In this document: in pieces, positions 34,626 through 43,842 of the stretch | Numbering within the stretch: the stretch's first letter is position 1 | Layout of the letters: each line of letters begins with the position of its first letter | Assembly: GCA_034086985.1 (NCBI GenBank) | Contig: JAXDZG010000023.1 | Location: 1 to 64,000 of the forward strand | From: Phascolarctobacterium_A sp034086985 | GTDB lineage: Bacteria; Bacillota; Negativicutes; Acidaminococcales; Acidaminococcaceae | Length of the DNA stretch: 64,000 nucleotides | Direction: 5' to 3' | Position numbers and translations under genes: made by a program | Notes under the pieces: model-generated | The model's database searches: none | Told to the model about the DNA's origin: nothing | Seen by the model: the letters and a program-made list of their open reading frames with translations, nothing else

Positions 34626-34818
34626 GCTGTATCACCTGCCCTTGCATGCGTTTATAACAAACCTTACCCACGAGCAGCAGCAAAGTGAAAATACCGGGCG
34701 TACAATTAAAGCCACAGCTACCACACACGCCCGTACAACCAGGCCCTTGCGCGTATATAGCAGACACGGGCATACCCATAGCTAAAAGAAAGGTAATGAT
34801 TTTATTTTTCATCTTCAA
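34618..34818 (-). CDS. 66-residue Cys-rich membrane mini-protein
   Basis: MKMKNKIITFLLAMGMPVSAIYAQ is a signal-like helix, then C28TGVC32GSC35GFNC39, then a second hydrophobic stretch (~42-50) and a short basic tail. Four Cys in a CxxxCxxCxxxC pattern between two membrane segments could hold a metal or Fe-S centre or act as a thiol relay. It overlaps its upstream gene by 17 bp and its downstream gene by 8 bp, which argues that it is truly translated. Unknown family. Confidence 0.7.
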   Translation of the reverse strand: MKMKNKIITFLLAMGMPVSAIYAQGPGCTGVCGSCGFNCTPGIFTLLLLVGKVCYKRMQGQVIQHE

Positions 34819-35626
34819 CCCTCCCGTAGTGAATAGCCTTTACGGGGCAATTATGAGCACATTGACCGCAAATAATGCAATTATGTAAGCAAATCTCAGC
34901 CTTTTTATCCCGTACCTTCACTGCCTGCATAGGACAAGCGCGAGTGCATTTGCCGCAGCCAATGCATTTTTGCTTATCCACCTGCATCCGTCTCACAAAG
35001 GGCAGCTTGCTGCTGAAAAAATGCACGAGGTTTTGCACCGCACCTACAGGACAGAGGAAATTGCAGTAGCCACGGCCACCTTTGGTAAAGAGGCCAAAGA
35101 CTACTATCCATAAAATGGCGGTAAGCAAAAGGCTGGAGCTCAAGGAAATAAAATAACCACGCACTGCATAGTTTGCCAATAAATCAAAGAGATAGTAATT
35201 GCAATAGGCACAGGCCAGACCCCCGCCCACAAAAGGCATCACCATAAAGGCCGCCAGCATACCATAACGAATAGGCGCAATCTCCGTATACCTACTCCAA
35301 TCAATTTTAAAGTGGTCGGGCACCATCTTGCTCAAATATTCCGTAAAAGCTCCCGCAGGACACAGCTTACCACAGAAAACGGGCCCGAAGAAAAACGCCA
35401 CAGCAAGTAAAATAACTAAGCTCAGCATGCTCACAGAGGTTATCTGCAGCAGCCCACCATCTATAATGTGCTCCACGGGCTTGCGCAAGCACAGATTATG
35501 AATAGTCAGCTCCTGCCATTTTCCCGTCAACACATAGCTCAATCCACGCTGAAACAAGGCCAAGGGAGCATAAAAAAGTACAAAGCCCAATATATAGCCA
35601 GCCACACGGTGCAATTGATAGGACAT
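34802..35626 (-). CDS. Membrane polyferredoxin, NapH/CcoG-like
   Basis: 274 residues. Four to six helices with the membrane motifs CGKLCPAGAFTEYL and CNFLCPVG, then two 4Fe-4S clusters of the ferredoxin type, CIGCGKCTRACP (~222-233) and CIICGQCAHNCP. NapH-like proteins move electrons from quinol or soluble donors across the membrane; no Nap reductase is present. It starts a tightly overlapping three-gene operon with a Cys-rich mini-protein and an exported protein. Confidence 0.88.
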   Translation of the reverse strand: MSYQLHRVAGYILGFVLFYAPLALFQRGLSYVLTGKWQELTIHNLCLRKPVEHIIDGGLLQITSVSMLSLVILLAVAFFFGPVFCGKLCPAGAFTEYLSKMVPDHFKIDWSRYTEIAPIRYGMLAAFMVMPFVGGGLACAYCNYYLFDLLANYAVRGYFISLSSSLLLTAILWIVVFGLFTKGGRGYCNFLCPVGAVQNLVHFFSSKLPFVRRMQVDKQKCIGCGKCTRACPMQAVKVRDKKAEICLHNCIICGQCAHNCPVKAIHYGRVEDEK

Positions 35627-35718
35627 AGAATCTACCTCCTTCTCATAGTTCTACCCATATTGTAAGACACAATTATGACTTTTTTATGACAAAAACGTCT
35701 TTTTCTCTGCAAAGCAAG

Positions 35719-35764
35719 AAAAAAGCTGCCCTGGTCATCCTCTTGGGATAACCGGGACAGCTTA
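35719..35764 (-). terminator. Terminator of the rod-shape/radical-SAM operon
   Basis: On the minus strand AAGCTGTCCCGGTTATCC-caaga-GGATGACCAGGGCAGCTT then TTTT. A long stem with one bulge, ~48 bp after the DUF2344 gene. Confidence 0.85.
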
Positions 35765-35811
35765 TTGCCTTGGTACACTTGCAGCACCAGCTCTTGCTGC
35801 TGCTTTTTTCT

Positions 35812-36519
35812 TTATCCCAGCTTCACAGCATCGCTGTTCAGCATGGGCACCCTATTGCCCTTCTTGCTCAGGCGATACAGGTTAAGGCGCTCGATATCGG
35901 CCATTTCCACAGGTAGGCCCAGATTGTAGTGCTCATTTAATGCGTTCAACAAATCCACAGCCTTCATGCTACCGGTGGGAGTGATTTTGCAGTCAAAGGT
36001 AAAGACTGTCTTTTCCTCATCTTGGGTAACAGCCACCTGAGGAATATAAAACTTCACGTCGATTTCCTTAAAGCCGGCCTTGGTCTTAGGAGCAGCCTTC
36101 TTAAACAGCAGCTCCGCTGCTGCATTAAAGGCTGCTACCGCCTCGCTAATATCCTTACTATAGGGCAGCGTCACCCGATAGCCAGCCCCTGCGGCCTGGC
36201 TCATCAGGGCCGCATGATGGGTATCCACCGCGTCCGCGGCCAGCACGCGAATACCGCGTGGCAACGCCGCGTCCAGCGCTCTCGCTGCCGGCTCCACCTC
36301 CATGGGCTCCGCCAGCTCGATCTCTACGAATTCAGTGTAGCTGACAACGCCGACGCCGAGGGCGGAGGCGAGACTAAATTTTAAGTGGGGATTAAAGCCC
36401 TCGCTATAGGCGGCGGGCAGCTTTGCCCGCCGGATGGCACGGCTAATAGTACGGGAATACTCCAAATGGGAAATAAAGCGAATTTCGGGGTCCTTTGTAA
36501 TTTGCATGCGCAGCTTCAT
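35812..36519 (-). CDS. Radical-SAM-associated DUF2344 protein (TIGR03936 type)
   Basis: 235 residues, MKLRMQITKDPEIRFISHLEYSRTISRAIRRAKLP, then AYSEGFNPHLKFSLASALGVGVVSYTEFVEIEL. This is the family always encoded next to, or fused with, the TIGR03960 radical-SAM protein; its function is unknown, though tRNA or rRNA modification is suspected. Its ATG overlaps the radical-SAM stop by one base (TAATG). Confidence 0.9.
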   Translation of the reverse strand: MKLRMQITKDPEIRFISHLEYSRTISRAIRRAKLPAAYSEGFNPHLKFSLASALGVGVVSYTEFVEIELAEPMEVEPAARALDAALPRGIRVLAADAVDTHHAALMSQAAGAGYRVTLPYSKDISEAVAAFNAAAELLFKKAAPKTKAGFKEIDVKFYIPQVAVTQDEEKTVFTFDCKITPTGSMKAVDLLNALNEHYNLGLPVEMADIERLNLYRLSKKGNRVPMLNSDAVKLG

Positions 36520-38393
36520 TAGGCCTCCACCTCCCCATTATTAGCTTTGTAGTCGATAATATTCACGCCGAGCTTTTGGCAGACGCCACAGCCCGTGCAG
36601 GACGAGCGACGGCAGTCGTGAGTAAGCTGCTGGGCGTAGGCCTTTTGCCACTCGTTCCACAGGAATTTGCGGGATACGCCTGGGGAAATGTGCTCCCAGG
36701 GGAAGACCTCGTTTTCACCACGCTGGCGCGCAGCATAAAAGTCCTTGTCGATGCCAGTCTCGGCAAAGGCCTCCAGCCAACGCTCAAAATCAAAGCAATC
36801 ACTCCAGCCGTCGAAGCGGGCACCCTTGCGCCATGCGGCTAAAAGGGCCTTGCCCACCTTGCGGTCGCCACGGGCAAAAACGGCCTCGATGATGCCGGTT
36901 TTGCTGTCGTGATAATTCAAGGTTACATTTTTTATGGTCTTGATTTCATCCTTCAGCAGGAACTGCTTACGACGGATATTTTCTAAATCATCCTGAGCGA
37001 ACCATTGGAAGGCGGTGTAGGGCTTGGGCACAAAGAAGGAAGCACTGCAGGTTACCTTGCAGCCACGCTTGCCCGTTACTTGATAGTATTTATACTGTAC
37101 CTTGCGAGCCAAATCCGCAATGGCCAGCACATCATCATCATTTTCAAAGGGCAGACCGATCATAAAGTACAGCTTCACGCTGTTCCAGCCGGACTCGAAG
37201 GCTGCGCCCACAGCGTTCATCAAATCCTCCTCGGTAACGCCCTTGTTGATCACGTCCCGCATCTTTTGACTACCTGCCTCAGGAGCGAAGGTCAGGCCGC
37301 TCTTGCGCACAGCCTGAATTTCCTTGGCAATGGCCACACAGAAGCTGTCGATACGCAGGGAGGGCAGGGATACACTAACTCTGTCGTTCTTGAATTCCTC
37401 AATCATGCTGTGCACCATGGGCGCCAAGCAGGAATAATCGGCACTGGACAGGGATACTAGGCTAATCTCATTGTAGCCGGTGTTATCCACCAGCTTACGG
37501 GCCAAGTCCTGCAAAACCTCTGGCTTGCGCTCACGCACGGGACGATAAACCATGCCCGCATGGCAGAAGCGGCAGCCACGGCTGCAGCCGCGGAAAACCT
37601 CCAGCATAATGCGGTCGTGGACGATTTCCCCAAATGGTACAATGGGAGATGTGGGGAAATCCACGCTATTCATGTCGCGCACTACACGTTTATAAACCAC
37701 AGCAGGTGCATTTTCGTTAAGAGGACGAACCTCCTTCACCGTTAGGTTTTCGTTATATTCTACTTCGTAGAAGGAGGGCACATAAATGCCGCTGATTTTT
37801 ACAACCTCTTGCAGGAAGGCCTTGCGTCCTCCAAGCTTACCGGCCCGCTTCCACGCCTTATAGGCCTCCATAACCTCGGCCATCACCTCTTCGCCCTCGC
37901 CAATGATAGCGAAATCGAAGAAATCAGCCAAGGGCTCCGGATTATACACGCAGGGACCGCCCACGATTACCAGCGGGTCCTCCTCGCTGCGCTCCGCAGC
38001 CAAAACAGGTACACCGCCCAAGTCCAGCATGTTCAAAATATTGGTATAGCTCAGCTCATATTGCAGGGTGAAGCCCACAATATCGCATTCCTTTAAGCTC
38101 TTTTTGGTCTCCAATGTGCGCAGCGGAATCTGGCGCTCGCGCATCTTGGCTTCCATATCAACCCACGGGGCATAGGCACGCTCCGCCTGCACTCCCTGCT
38201 GCTGATTGAGCAGATGATACAAAATTTTGAAGCCCAAATAGCTCATGCCCACTTCATACACATCGGGAAAGGCTAGGCAAATAGTGGCCTCAACCTCCTC
38301 AGCAGGCTTAATAATGCTGGCGAATTCACCGCCGGTATAGCGCGCAGGCTTTTGCACGCTGCTTAATATATCAATGGTCAATTCCTTCTCCAT
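36519..38393 (-). CDS. B12-binding/radical-SAM protein (TIGR03960 family)
   Basis: 624 residues. An N-terminal B12-binding-like domain (ICLAFPDVYEVGMSYLGFKILYHLLN), a central radical-SAM core with RGCSRGCRFCHAGMVYRP supplying CxxxCxxC for the 4Fe-4S cluster, and a Cys-rich C-terminus CRRSSCTGCGVC. The reaction is not established. It is cotranscribed with rodA (9 bp upstream) and the DUF2344 partner, an arrangement common in Firmicutes. Confidence 0.92.
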   Translation of the reverse strand: MEKELTIDILSSVQKPARYTGGEFASIIKPAEEVEATICLAFPDVYEVGMSYLGFKILYHLLNQQQGVQAERAYAPWVDMEAKMRERQIPLRTLETKKSLKECDIVGFTLQYELSYTNILNMLDLGGVPVLAAERSEEDPLVIVGGPCVYNPEPLADFFDFAIIGEGEEVMAEVMEAYKAWKRAGKLGGRKAFLQEVVKISGIYVPSFYEVEYNENLTVKEVRPLNENAPAVVYKRVVRDMNSVDFPTSPIVPFGEIVHDRIMLEVFRGCSRGCRFCHAGMVYRPVRERKPEVLQDLARKLVDNTGYNEISLVSLSSADYSCLAPMVHSMIEEFKNDRVSVSLPSLRIDSFCVAIAKEIQAVRKSGLTFAPEAGSQKMRDVINKGVTEEDLMNAVGAAFESGWNSVKLYFMIGLPFENDDDVLAIADLARKVQYKYYQVTGKRGCKVTCSASFFVPKPYTAFQWFAQDDLENIRRKQFLLKDEIKTIKNVTLNYHDSKTGIIEAVFARGDRKVGKALLAAWRKGARFDGWSDCFDFERWLEAFAETGIDKDFYAARQRGENEVFPWEHISPGVSRKFLWNEWQKAYAQQLTHDCRRSSCTGCGVCQKLGVNIIDYKANNGEVEA

Positions 38394-38402
38394 ATTTCCT
38401 CC

Positions 38403-39509
38403 TTAGAATTGCAAATTCTGCTTGCGCACCTTGATGTTGAGCAAAATGGCAACCAGCATTAAATTGGTGGTCAGCGAGCTGACACCATAGCTTAAAAAGG
38501 GCAGGGGTACGCCCGTTACCGGCATGATACCGGCTGTCATACCAATGTTTACCATGACGTGGAACATAAACATACTGGTCACACCCACGGCGAGCAAGGT
38601 ACCAAAATTATCATCAGCATCCAGCGCAATGGCAATACCACGCCAGATAATAATTAAATACAAAAGAATAATAAAGGCTGCGCCCACAAAGCCAAATTCC
38701 TCACCGGCCACAGCAAAGATAAAGTCCGTATGGTTCTCCGGCAAAAAGTTTAGCTGACTTTGGGTGCCTGCCAGCCATCCCTTGCCTACCAAGCCTCCGC
38801 TACCGATGGCAATCTTGGACTGAATAACATGGTAGCCGCTACCAAAGGGGTCCAGCTCCGGATTTAAAAAGACCCGAATGCGGTTCTTTTGGTAATCCTT
38901 CAGCACCAACCAAAAGGCAGGCATCAAGGCCACAAAGGCCACGCCCAAGCGGAAAAACCATTTATATTTAAAACCGCTGACAAAAATCATGCCAATCAAG
39001 ATGGCAATAAAGGTCAAGGATGTGCCTAAGTCAGGCTGGCGCATTACTAAAAGCCACGGAAAAAAGATATACAGAAAAACTGGTAGATAATCCTTAAATT
39101 CCTCCAGCCATTCGATGCGCTTATCCATAAAGGTAGCTAGGCAAATTATCAAAAAGACCTTGGAAAATTCACTGGGCTGAAAGGACAGAGAGCCTATCTG
39201 AATCCAGCGCTGGGCACCCAGCTGACTATGTCCTACAAACATAACGGCTAGCAATAAGACGATATTAAAAATATATAATTTGGAGGCGTAATTTTTCAGC
39301 ATGCGATAGTCAAAGGCCAGGGAGACTATGACCATGATAATGCCAAAGACCATGAACATGCTTTGGCGCTGCACATGCCAGGCCTTACCCGTGCTCACAG
39401 CAAAGGAATGGGTTGCGCTATCAATAAGCACTAAGCCACAGCCCATGAGCACTAAGACAGCCATAATTAGCCACCAATCCAGATTTTTCAGGATGCGTTT
39501 TATGTCCAC
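38403..39509 (-). CDS. rodA: Rod-shape peptidoglycan glycosyltransferase RodA
   Basis: 368 residues, ten helices of the SEDS family. Landmarks are HSQLGAQRWIQIGSLSFQPSEF, MRQPDLGTSLTF (the catalytic Asp lies in this region), NLNFLPENHTDFIFAV-type loop QLNFLPENHTDFIF and the C-terminal PLPFLSYGVSSL. It polymerises lipid II for cell elongation with PBP2. The start is GTG 39509 with GGAAGGAG upstream. It follows the PBP2 gene by 15 bp. Confidence 0.95.
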   Translation of the reverse strand: MDIKRILKNLDWWLIMAVLVLMGCGLVLIDSATHSFAVSTGKAWHVQRQSMFMVFGIIMVIVSLAFDYRMLKNYASKLYIFNIVLLLAVMFVGHSQLGAQRWIQIGSLSFQPSEFSKVFLIICLATFMDKRIEWLEEFKDYLPVFLYIFFPWLLVMRQPDLGTSLTFIAILIGMIFVSGFKYKWFFRLGVAFVALMPAFWLVLKDYQKNRIRVFLNPELDPFGSGYHVIQSKIAIGSGGLVGKGWLAGTQSQLNFLPENHTDFIFAVAGEEFGFVGAAFIILLYLIIIWRGIAIALDADDNFGTLLAVGVTSMFMFHVMVNIGMTAGIMPVTGVPLPFLSYGVSSLTTNLMLVAILLNIKVRKQNLQF

Positions 39510-39524
39510 TCTGCTGCTCCTTCC

Positions 39525-41375
39525 TTACTGCTCCGGCTTAGGCTTTGGCTCTTCAAACCACAGCTCCTGCTTGGGCTCCTCCTCCGGCATCCAGCCCCGC
39601 TCCCTAAAGAATTCCTCAAAAGCCTTATACACAATGGGGCCTGCTGCCGTGGAGCCAAAGCCGCCCTGCTCCACAATGCACACTACGACCAGCTCCGGAT
39701 CCTCCACCGGTCCATAGGCTACAAAAAGGCCATGGTCGCGACCGTGAGAGTTTTCCGCAGTACCGGTTTTACCGGCGATGGGCTTGGGTAGCTGGCTAAA
39801 ATAGGAGGCCGTACCGCCCTCCTTAGTAGTAGCGCTCATGCCCTGACGCATATAGTCAATGGTCTGCTGGGATACCTCAATATGCTTGCCCTCAGCGCGC
39901 TTGGGCTTTTCAAACAAGCTGCCATCGGCATTCAAAATGCTTTCAACTAAATAAGGCTGATACTTGGTGCCACCGTTGGCCACAATACTCAGCATCATGG
40001 ATAACTGCATGGGCGTAGTCAGATTGAAGCCCTGGCCGATGGCAGCGTTAAAGGTGTCGCCCAAGCGCCAGTCTTCGTCCCAAATTTCCCGCTTCACCTG
40101 CTTGGAGGCCACCAGGCCGCGGCTCTCGCCCTCTAAATCAATGCCCGTTTTTTGGCCAAAGCCATAAATCCGGGCATATTTCGCAATATTATCGATGCCC
40201 ACACGATTGCCCAGCTCGTAAAAATACACGTTATCACTCATTGCTAAAGCTGTGATAAAGGTCAGCCAGCCCAGCACCTCGCCGCCGGCGTTACCCATGG
40301 TGGGAACCAGGGGATGGAAGCCGCCGTCGAAGATGGGCTCGTTGAGCCCCACCTTGTTCAGCTCAAAGGCAGCACTGCCTGTGACAATCTTAAAGGTGGA
40401 GCCGGGCGGATATTCGCCGCTGATAACCTTATTATTCAAGGGATAGGCATCATCATTATTAATCCTATTCCAATCCTTAGAGGAAATGCCGTGCACAAAA
40501 AGATTGGGATCGAAGCCGGGACGACTGACCATGGCGCGCACCGCGCCATTTCTGGGGTCCAGCGCCACCACTGCTGCTGCTCTAGCCTTAGGAGCCAGAC
40601 CGCTACGGCGCAAATAGGTCAAATGCTTATCCGTAAAATCCTCTAGCGATTTTTGCAAACGATAATCCAGGGTCAGCTGCAGATTTTTGCCAGGCACGGG
40701 CTGCACACTGTCATAATGCTTCACCACATTACCGGCCACGTCCACCTCTTCCATAAAGGCGCCGTCCTCTCCGCGCAAAATTTTATCATAGCTCTTTTCT
40801 AAGCCCGCTTTGCCCACAATACTACCCTGGGGCACATTTTTAAAAATACCCTTTTCAATTTCATAGGAGCTTACCTCGCCCACATATCCTAAGGCATGCA
40901 CAGCAAATTCCTTGTAGGGATAATTACGAATGGGCTGCACTGAAAGCATCACCTCTGGCATATAGCGACGCTGCTCTTCAATCTTTGTCACCATTTCCAG
41001 GGACAAATCATTCTTCAATAAAATTGGCTCATAGTAATTGCGGCTTTCCTTAATGCGCTTTTTAATTTCCTCCACAGGAATATCTAAAAGCTGGCTCACA
41101 TGCTGCAGTGTTTCCGGCTTGTAATCGGCCTGCTTTTGCAGCACCACCGCATAACCCGGCAAATTATTGACCAGCTCCTTACCGGACTTGTCATAAATCA
41201 AGCCACGGGGCGCAATAATCCTCGATTGACGCAGTCTGTTCCCATCGGACTGCTTGCTATAGTACTCACCCCGCCAGAGCTGCAAATACACCATGCGTCC
41301 AAAAAGAATCACAAAAAGCAGAAGACAGAGTCCCAGCATGGTCTGCAAGCGCAGTGTTTGTTTCTTATTAAGCAT
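39525..41375 (-). CDS. mrdA: Penicillin-binding protein 2 (elongasome transpeptidase)
   Basis: 616 residues. One N-terminal helix (~10-30), the PBP dimer domain, then the transpeptidase with GSTFKI (SxxK), SDN in ALAMSDNVYFYELG, and GKTGTAEN (KTG). It crosslinks peptidoglycan for lateral wall growth and pairs with RodA next door. The tail is Pro/Glu-rich. GGAGG precedes the ATG. Confidence 0.95.
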   Translation of the reverse strand: MLNKKQTLRLQTMLGLCLLLFVILFGRMVYLQLWRGEYYSKQSDGNRLRQSRIIAPRGLIYDKSGKELVNNLPGYAVVLQKQADYKPETLQHVSQLLDIPVEEIKKRIKESRNYYEPILLKNDLSLEMVTKIEEQRRYMPEVMLSVQPIRNYPYKEFAVHALGYVGEVSSYEIEKGIFKNVPQGSIVGKAGLEKSYDKILRGEDGAFMEEVDVAGNVVKHYDSVQPVPGKNLQLTLDYRLQKSLEDFTDKHLTYLRRSGLAPKARAAAVVALDPRNGAVRAMVSRPGFDPNLFVHGISSKDWNRINNDDAYPLNNKVISGEYPPGSTFKIVTGSAAFELNKVGLNEPIFDGGFHPLVPTMGNAGGEVLGWLTFITALAMSDNVYFYELGNRVGIDNIAKYARIYGFGQKTGIDLEGESRGLVASKQVKREIWDEDWRLGDTFNAAIGQGFNLTTPMQLSMMLSIVANGGTKYQPYLVESILNADGSLFEKPKRAEGKHIEVSQQTIDYMRQGMSATTKEGGTASYFSQLPKPIAGKTGTAENSHGRDHGLFVAYGPVEDPELVVVCIVEQGGFGSTAAGPIVYKAFEEFFRERGWMPEEEPKQELWFEEPKPKPEQ

Positions 41376-41405
41376 GCCCTCTGCCTCCTTCCAATTTTAC
41401 TTAAA

Positions 41406-41906
41406 TTAATAGGAGATGTCCTCCTCTTTAATCCATTGATAAATTCTTTTTACAAGCAACACTACTGGTACCACCAGCAGCATATTGCCCACAATAAAGC
41501 CCACACTGGCCCATAGATAACTAAAAAAAATGCTCCAACGACCACCGCTACGAATAAGCTCCAGCCACCAATAGCCAAAACGAATGCCCGCACTGCAGAT
41601 AGCGATGACCAGCATGTGGAAAACGGCATTATCCTTCACGACCTTTTCCTTCATCAGGCCTACTAAAAAGCCAATGGCACTACGGCTCAGCATATGAAAG
41701 CCAAAAATGCCCACGGTCATAGCATCCTGCAAAAAGCCCACGCTCAGGCCCATCAATGCTCCCTTTTGTTCTCCTCGCAGCATGGCAAAAGCATACAAAG
41801 CCAACAAGGGCAAATCAAAGGCCAACCAGCCTGTATAAAAGGCCGAGGCCGCTCCCTGAAGCAGCATTAAAAGCAGAAACAGGACGGGCCAAATCAGTCT
41901 CCTCAT
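41406..41906 (-). CDS. mreD: Rod shape-determining protein MreD
   Basis: 166 residues, five helices, with the typical LLALYAFAMLRGEQKGALMGLSVGFLQDAM segment. It is a membrane component of the elongasome. Its ATG overlaps the mreC stop (ATGA), so it is translationally coupled. Confidence 0.9.
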   Translation of the reverse strand: MRRLIWPVLFLLLMLLQGAASAFYTGWLAFDLPLLALYAFAMLRGEQKGALMGLSVGFLQDAMTVGIFGFHMLSRSAIGFLVGLMKEKVVKDNAVFHMLVIAICSAGIRFGYWWLELIRSGGRWSIFFSYLWASVGFIVGNMLLVVPVVLLVKRIYQWIKEEDISY

Positions 41907-42760
41907 TTTGCCTGTCCTCCCTGCCTGTCAAATTCAATTTTTGGTGCCGGTGTAAAGCTAGTTATTACCAAAACATGCTCCACATCCGCCACATCCGCCG
42001 CCGCATGCACGTCGGCCTCCTGCAAAAGGCCCACGCTGTCCATACGGGTTTTTACTACCGTACCAATGAGTATATCCGCCGGATGGCTGCCACTGTAGCC
42101 ACTGGTGACGATCACATCGCCCTCGCGAATGCTGGCCTCACGGAACACATGCTCCATAATCAGCTTATCATCGGCAGTGGTCTTACCACCTACCACGCCT
42201 ACGGCGCGGGAGTCATGGCGCAGCACCCTCGCACCCACCTTGCAGCGGGGCGAATTCAAGAGCAGCACCCTGGCATAGGACTCGTAAACCTCGTCCACTA
42301 CGCCCACCAAGCCCTCGTTAACAACGGCCATCTCTCTGGCAAGGCCCTTGTCCTTGCCGGCGTCAATATACATGGAGTCGCGCAAATCACCATGGCTGCG
42401 GGCAATAACCTTGGCAGCCACTACCTTCTGGCTCTTGTGCTGCTCCTTATAATCCAAAAGGGCCCGTAGCTGCTTATTTTCCGCATAGACGGAAGCCATT
42501 TGGATATTGGCATTGCGCAGCTCAATATTATCCCTTTTCAATTGCTCGTTTTCACTTTGCATCACTGTCATGGCCTTCCAATAGCCACGCACGCTATTGC
42601 CGGCATTGCCCACGCTGTTAAAGGCGCTTTCCACAGGCAGCATAATGGTGGTCACCACCGCATTCACCAACGGAAAACGGCTGCCACCAGCCACTGCCAT
42701 GGCCAGCATACCTAGAACAACCAGGACACCCAGGACGCCCAGCATAAATTTTTTACTCAT
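41903..42760 (-). CDS. mreC: Rod shape-determining protein MreC
   Basis: 285 residues. One N-terminal helix, a coiled coil (~65-110, MTVMQSENEQLKRDNIELRN), then the beta-barrel MreC domain with VIARSHGDLRDSMYIDAGKDKGL and VVNEGLVGVVDEV, and VTSGYSGSHPADILIGTV. It bridges MreB and the periplasmic synthesis machinery. Confidence 0.93.
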   Translation of the reverse strand: MSKKFMLGVLGVLVVLGMLAMAVAGGSRFPLVNAVVTTIMLPVESAFNSVGNAGNSVRGYWKAMTVMQSENEQLKRDNIELRNANIQMASVYAENKQLRALLDYKEQHKSQKVVAAKVIARSHGDLRDSMYIDAGKDKGLAREMAVVNEGLVGVVDEVYESYARVLLLNSPRCKVGARVLRHDSRAVGVVGGKTTADDKLIMEHVFREASIREGDVIVTSGYSGSHPADILIGTVVKTRMDSVGLLQEADVHAAADVADVEHVLVITSFTPAPKIEFDRQGGQAK

Positions 42761-42785
42761 GCTGCCTACCTATTATCTAAAAAAA

Positions 42786-43829
42786 TTATTTAGAGGTCAT
42801 GAAGCCCTTGCGATAAATATCGATATTTTCTACTGCAATACCTGTGCCCAAGGCTACGCAGTCCAGCGCCTCGTCAGACACATATACCGGCATACCGGTT
42901 TCTCTAGAAATAAGACGATCCAAATTGCGCAGCATGGAGCTGCCGCCGGTCATAACAATGCCTCTATCCATAATATCGGCGCTCAGCTCCGGCGGAGTGC
43001 GCTCCAGCGTATTACGTACAGCGTCCACAATCATGCTCACGGGCTCATCCACTGCCTCGCACACATGGTTAGCATTCACCTGAATACTCTTGGGCAGGCC
43101 ACTCAAAAGGTCGCGACCGCGTACCTCCATGACCTCAGGCTTATCCACCTTCATGGCAGTACCGATTTCCATTTTAATATTTTCTGCAGTACGCTCGCCA
43201 ATAAACATATTAAAGGTTTTGCGCACATAACGCACGATGGCTGCGTCAATGGCATCGCCGCCACAGCGCACGCTCTTGGACACAACAATACCGCCCAGAG
43301 AAATAACTGCTACCTCACAGGTGCCACCGCCGATATCTACAACCATGCTACCGGTTGCTTCCTGTACGGGCATACCTGCGCCAATAGCTGCTGCCATGGG
43401 TTCTTCAATCAAATAAGCCTCGCGAGCGCCTGCTTCAATAGTAGCATCAATAACAGCGCGCTTTTCCACCTCAGTAACGCCGCTGGGCACGCCTACCAAA
43501 ATGCGGGGGCGCACAAAGGTGCGATTACCCATAGCCTGCTTAATAAAATACTTCAGCATGGACTGAGTGATCTCATAGTCAGCAATAACGCCATCCTTCA
43601 TGGGGCGAATAGCTACAATATTTCCGGGGGTGCGGCCAATCATGCGCTTGGCCTCGGCGCCAATGGCCAAAACCTCGTTGGTATCCTTTTCCACTGCCAC
43701 TACGGAGGGCTCGCGAATGATGATGCCCTTATCCTTGCAATGCACCAGCGTATTGGCGGTACCCAAATCTATACCCATATCATCGGACATATTGTTAAAA
43801 ATGCTAATATTTGGGAAAGTAAACTTCAT
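42786..43829 (-). CDS. mreB: Actin-like cell-shape protein MreB
   Basis: About 347 residues. MGIDLGTANTLVHCKDKGI (phosphate 1), GDAIDAAIVRYVRK, VVDIGGGTCEVAVISLGG (phosphate 2) and IVMTGGSSMLRNLDRL (adenosine motif) define the actin-fold ATPase that guides lateral wall synthesis. I use ATG 43829: AGGAGG is 9 bp upstream of it but only 3 bp from an in-frame GTG at 43835. Heads the mreBCD-mrdA-rodA run, 13 bp behind radC. Confidence 0.95.
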   Translation of the reverse strand: MKFTFPNISIFNNMSDDMGIDLGTANTLVHCKDKGIIIREPSVVAVEKDTNEVLAIGAEAKRMIGRTPGNIVAIRPMKDGVIADYEITQSMLKYFIKQAMGNRTFVRPRILVGVPSGVTEVEKRAVIDATIEAGAREAYLIEEPMAAAIGAGMPVQEATGSMVVDIGGGTCEVAVISLGGIVVSKSVRCGGDAIDAAIVRYVRKTFNMFIGERTAENIKMEIGTAMKVDKPEVMEVRGRDLLSGLPKSIQVNANHVCEAVDEPVSMIVDAVRNTLERTPPELSADIMDRGIVMTGGSSMLRNLDRLISRETGMPVYVSDEALDCVALGTGIAVENIDIYRKGFMTSK

Positions 43830-43842
43830 TTCCACTGTCCTC

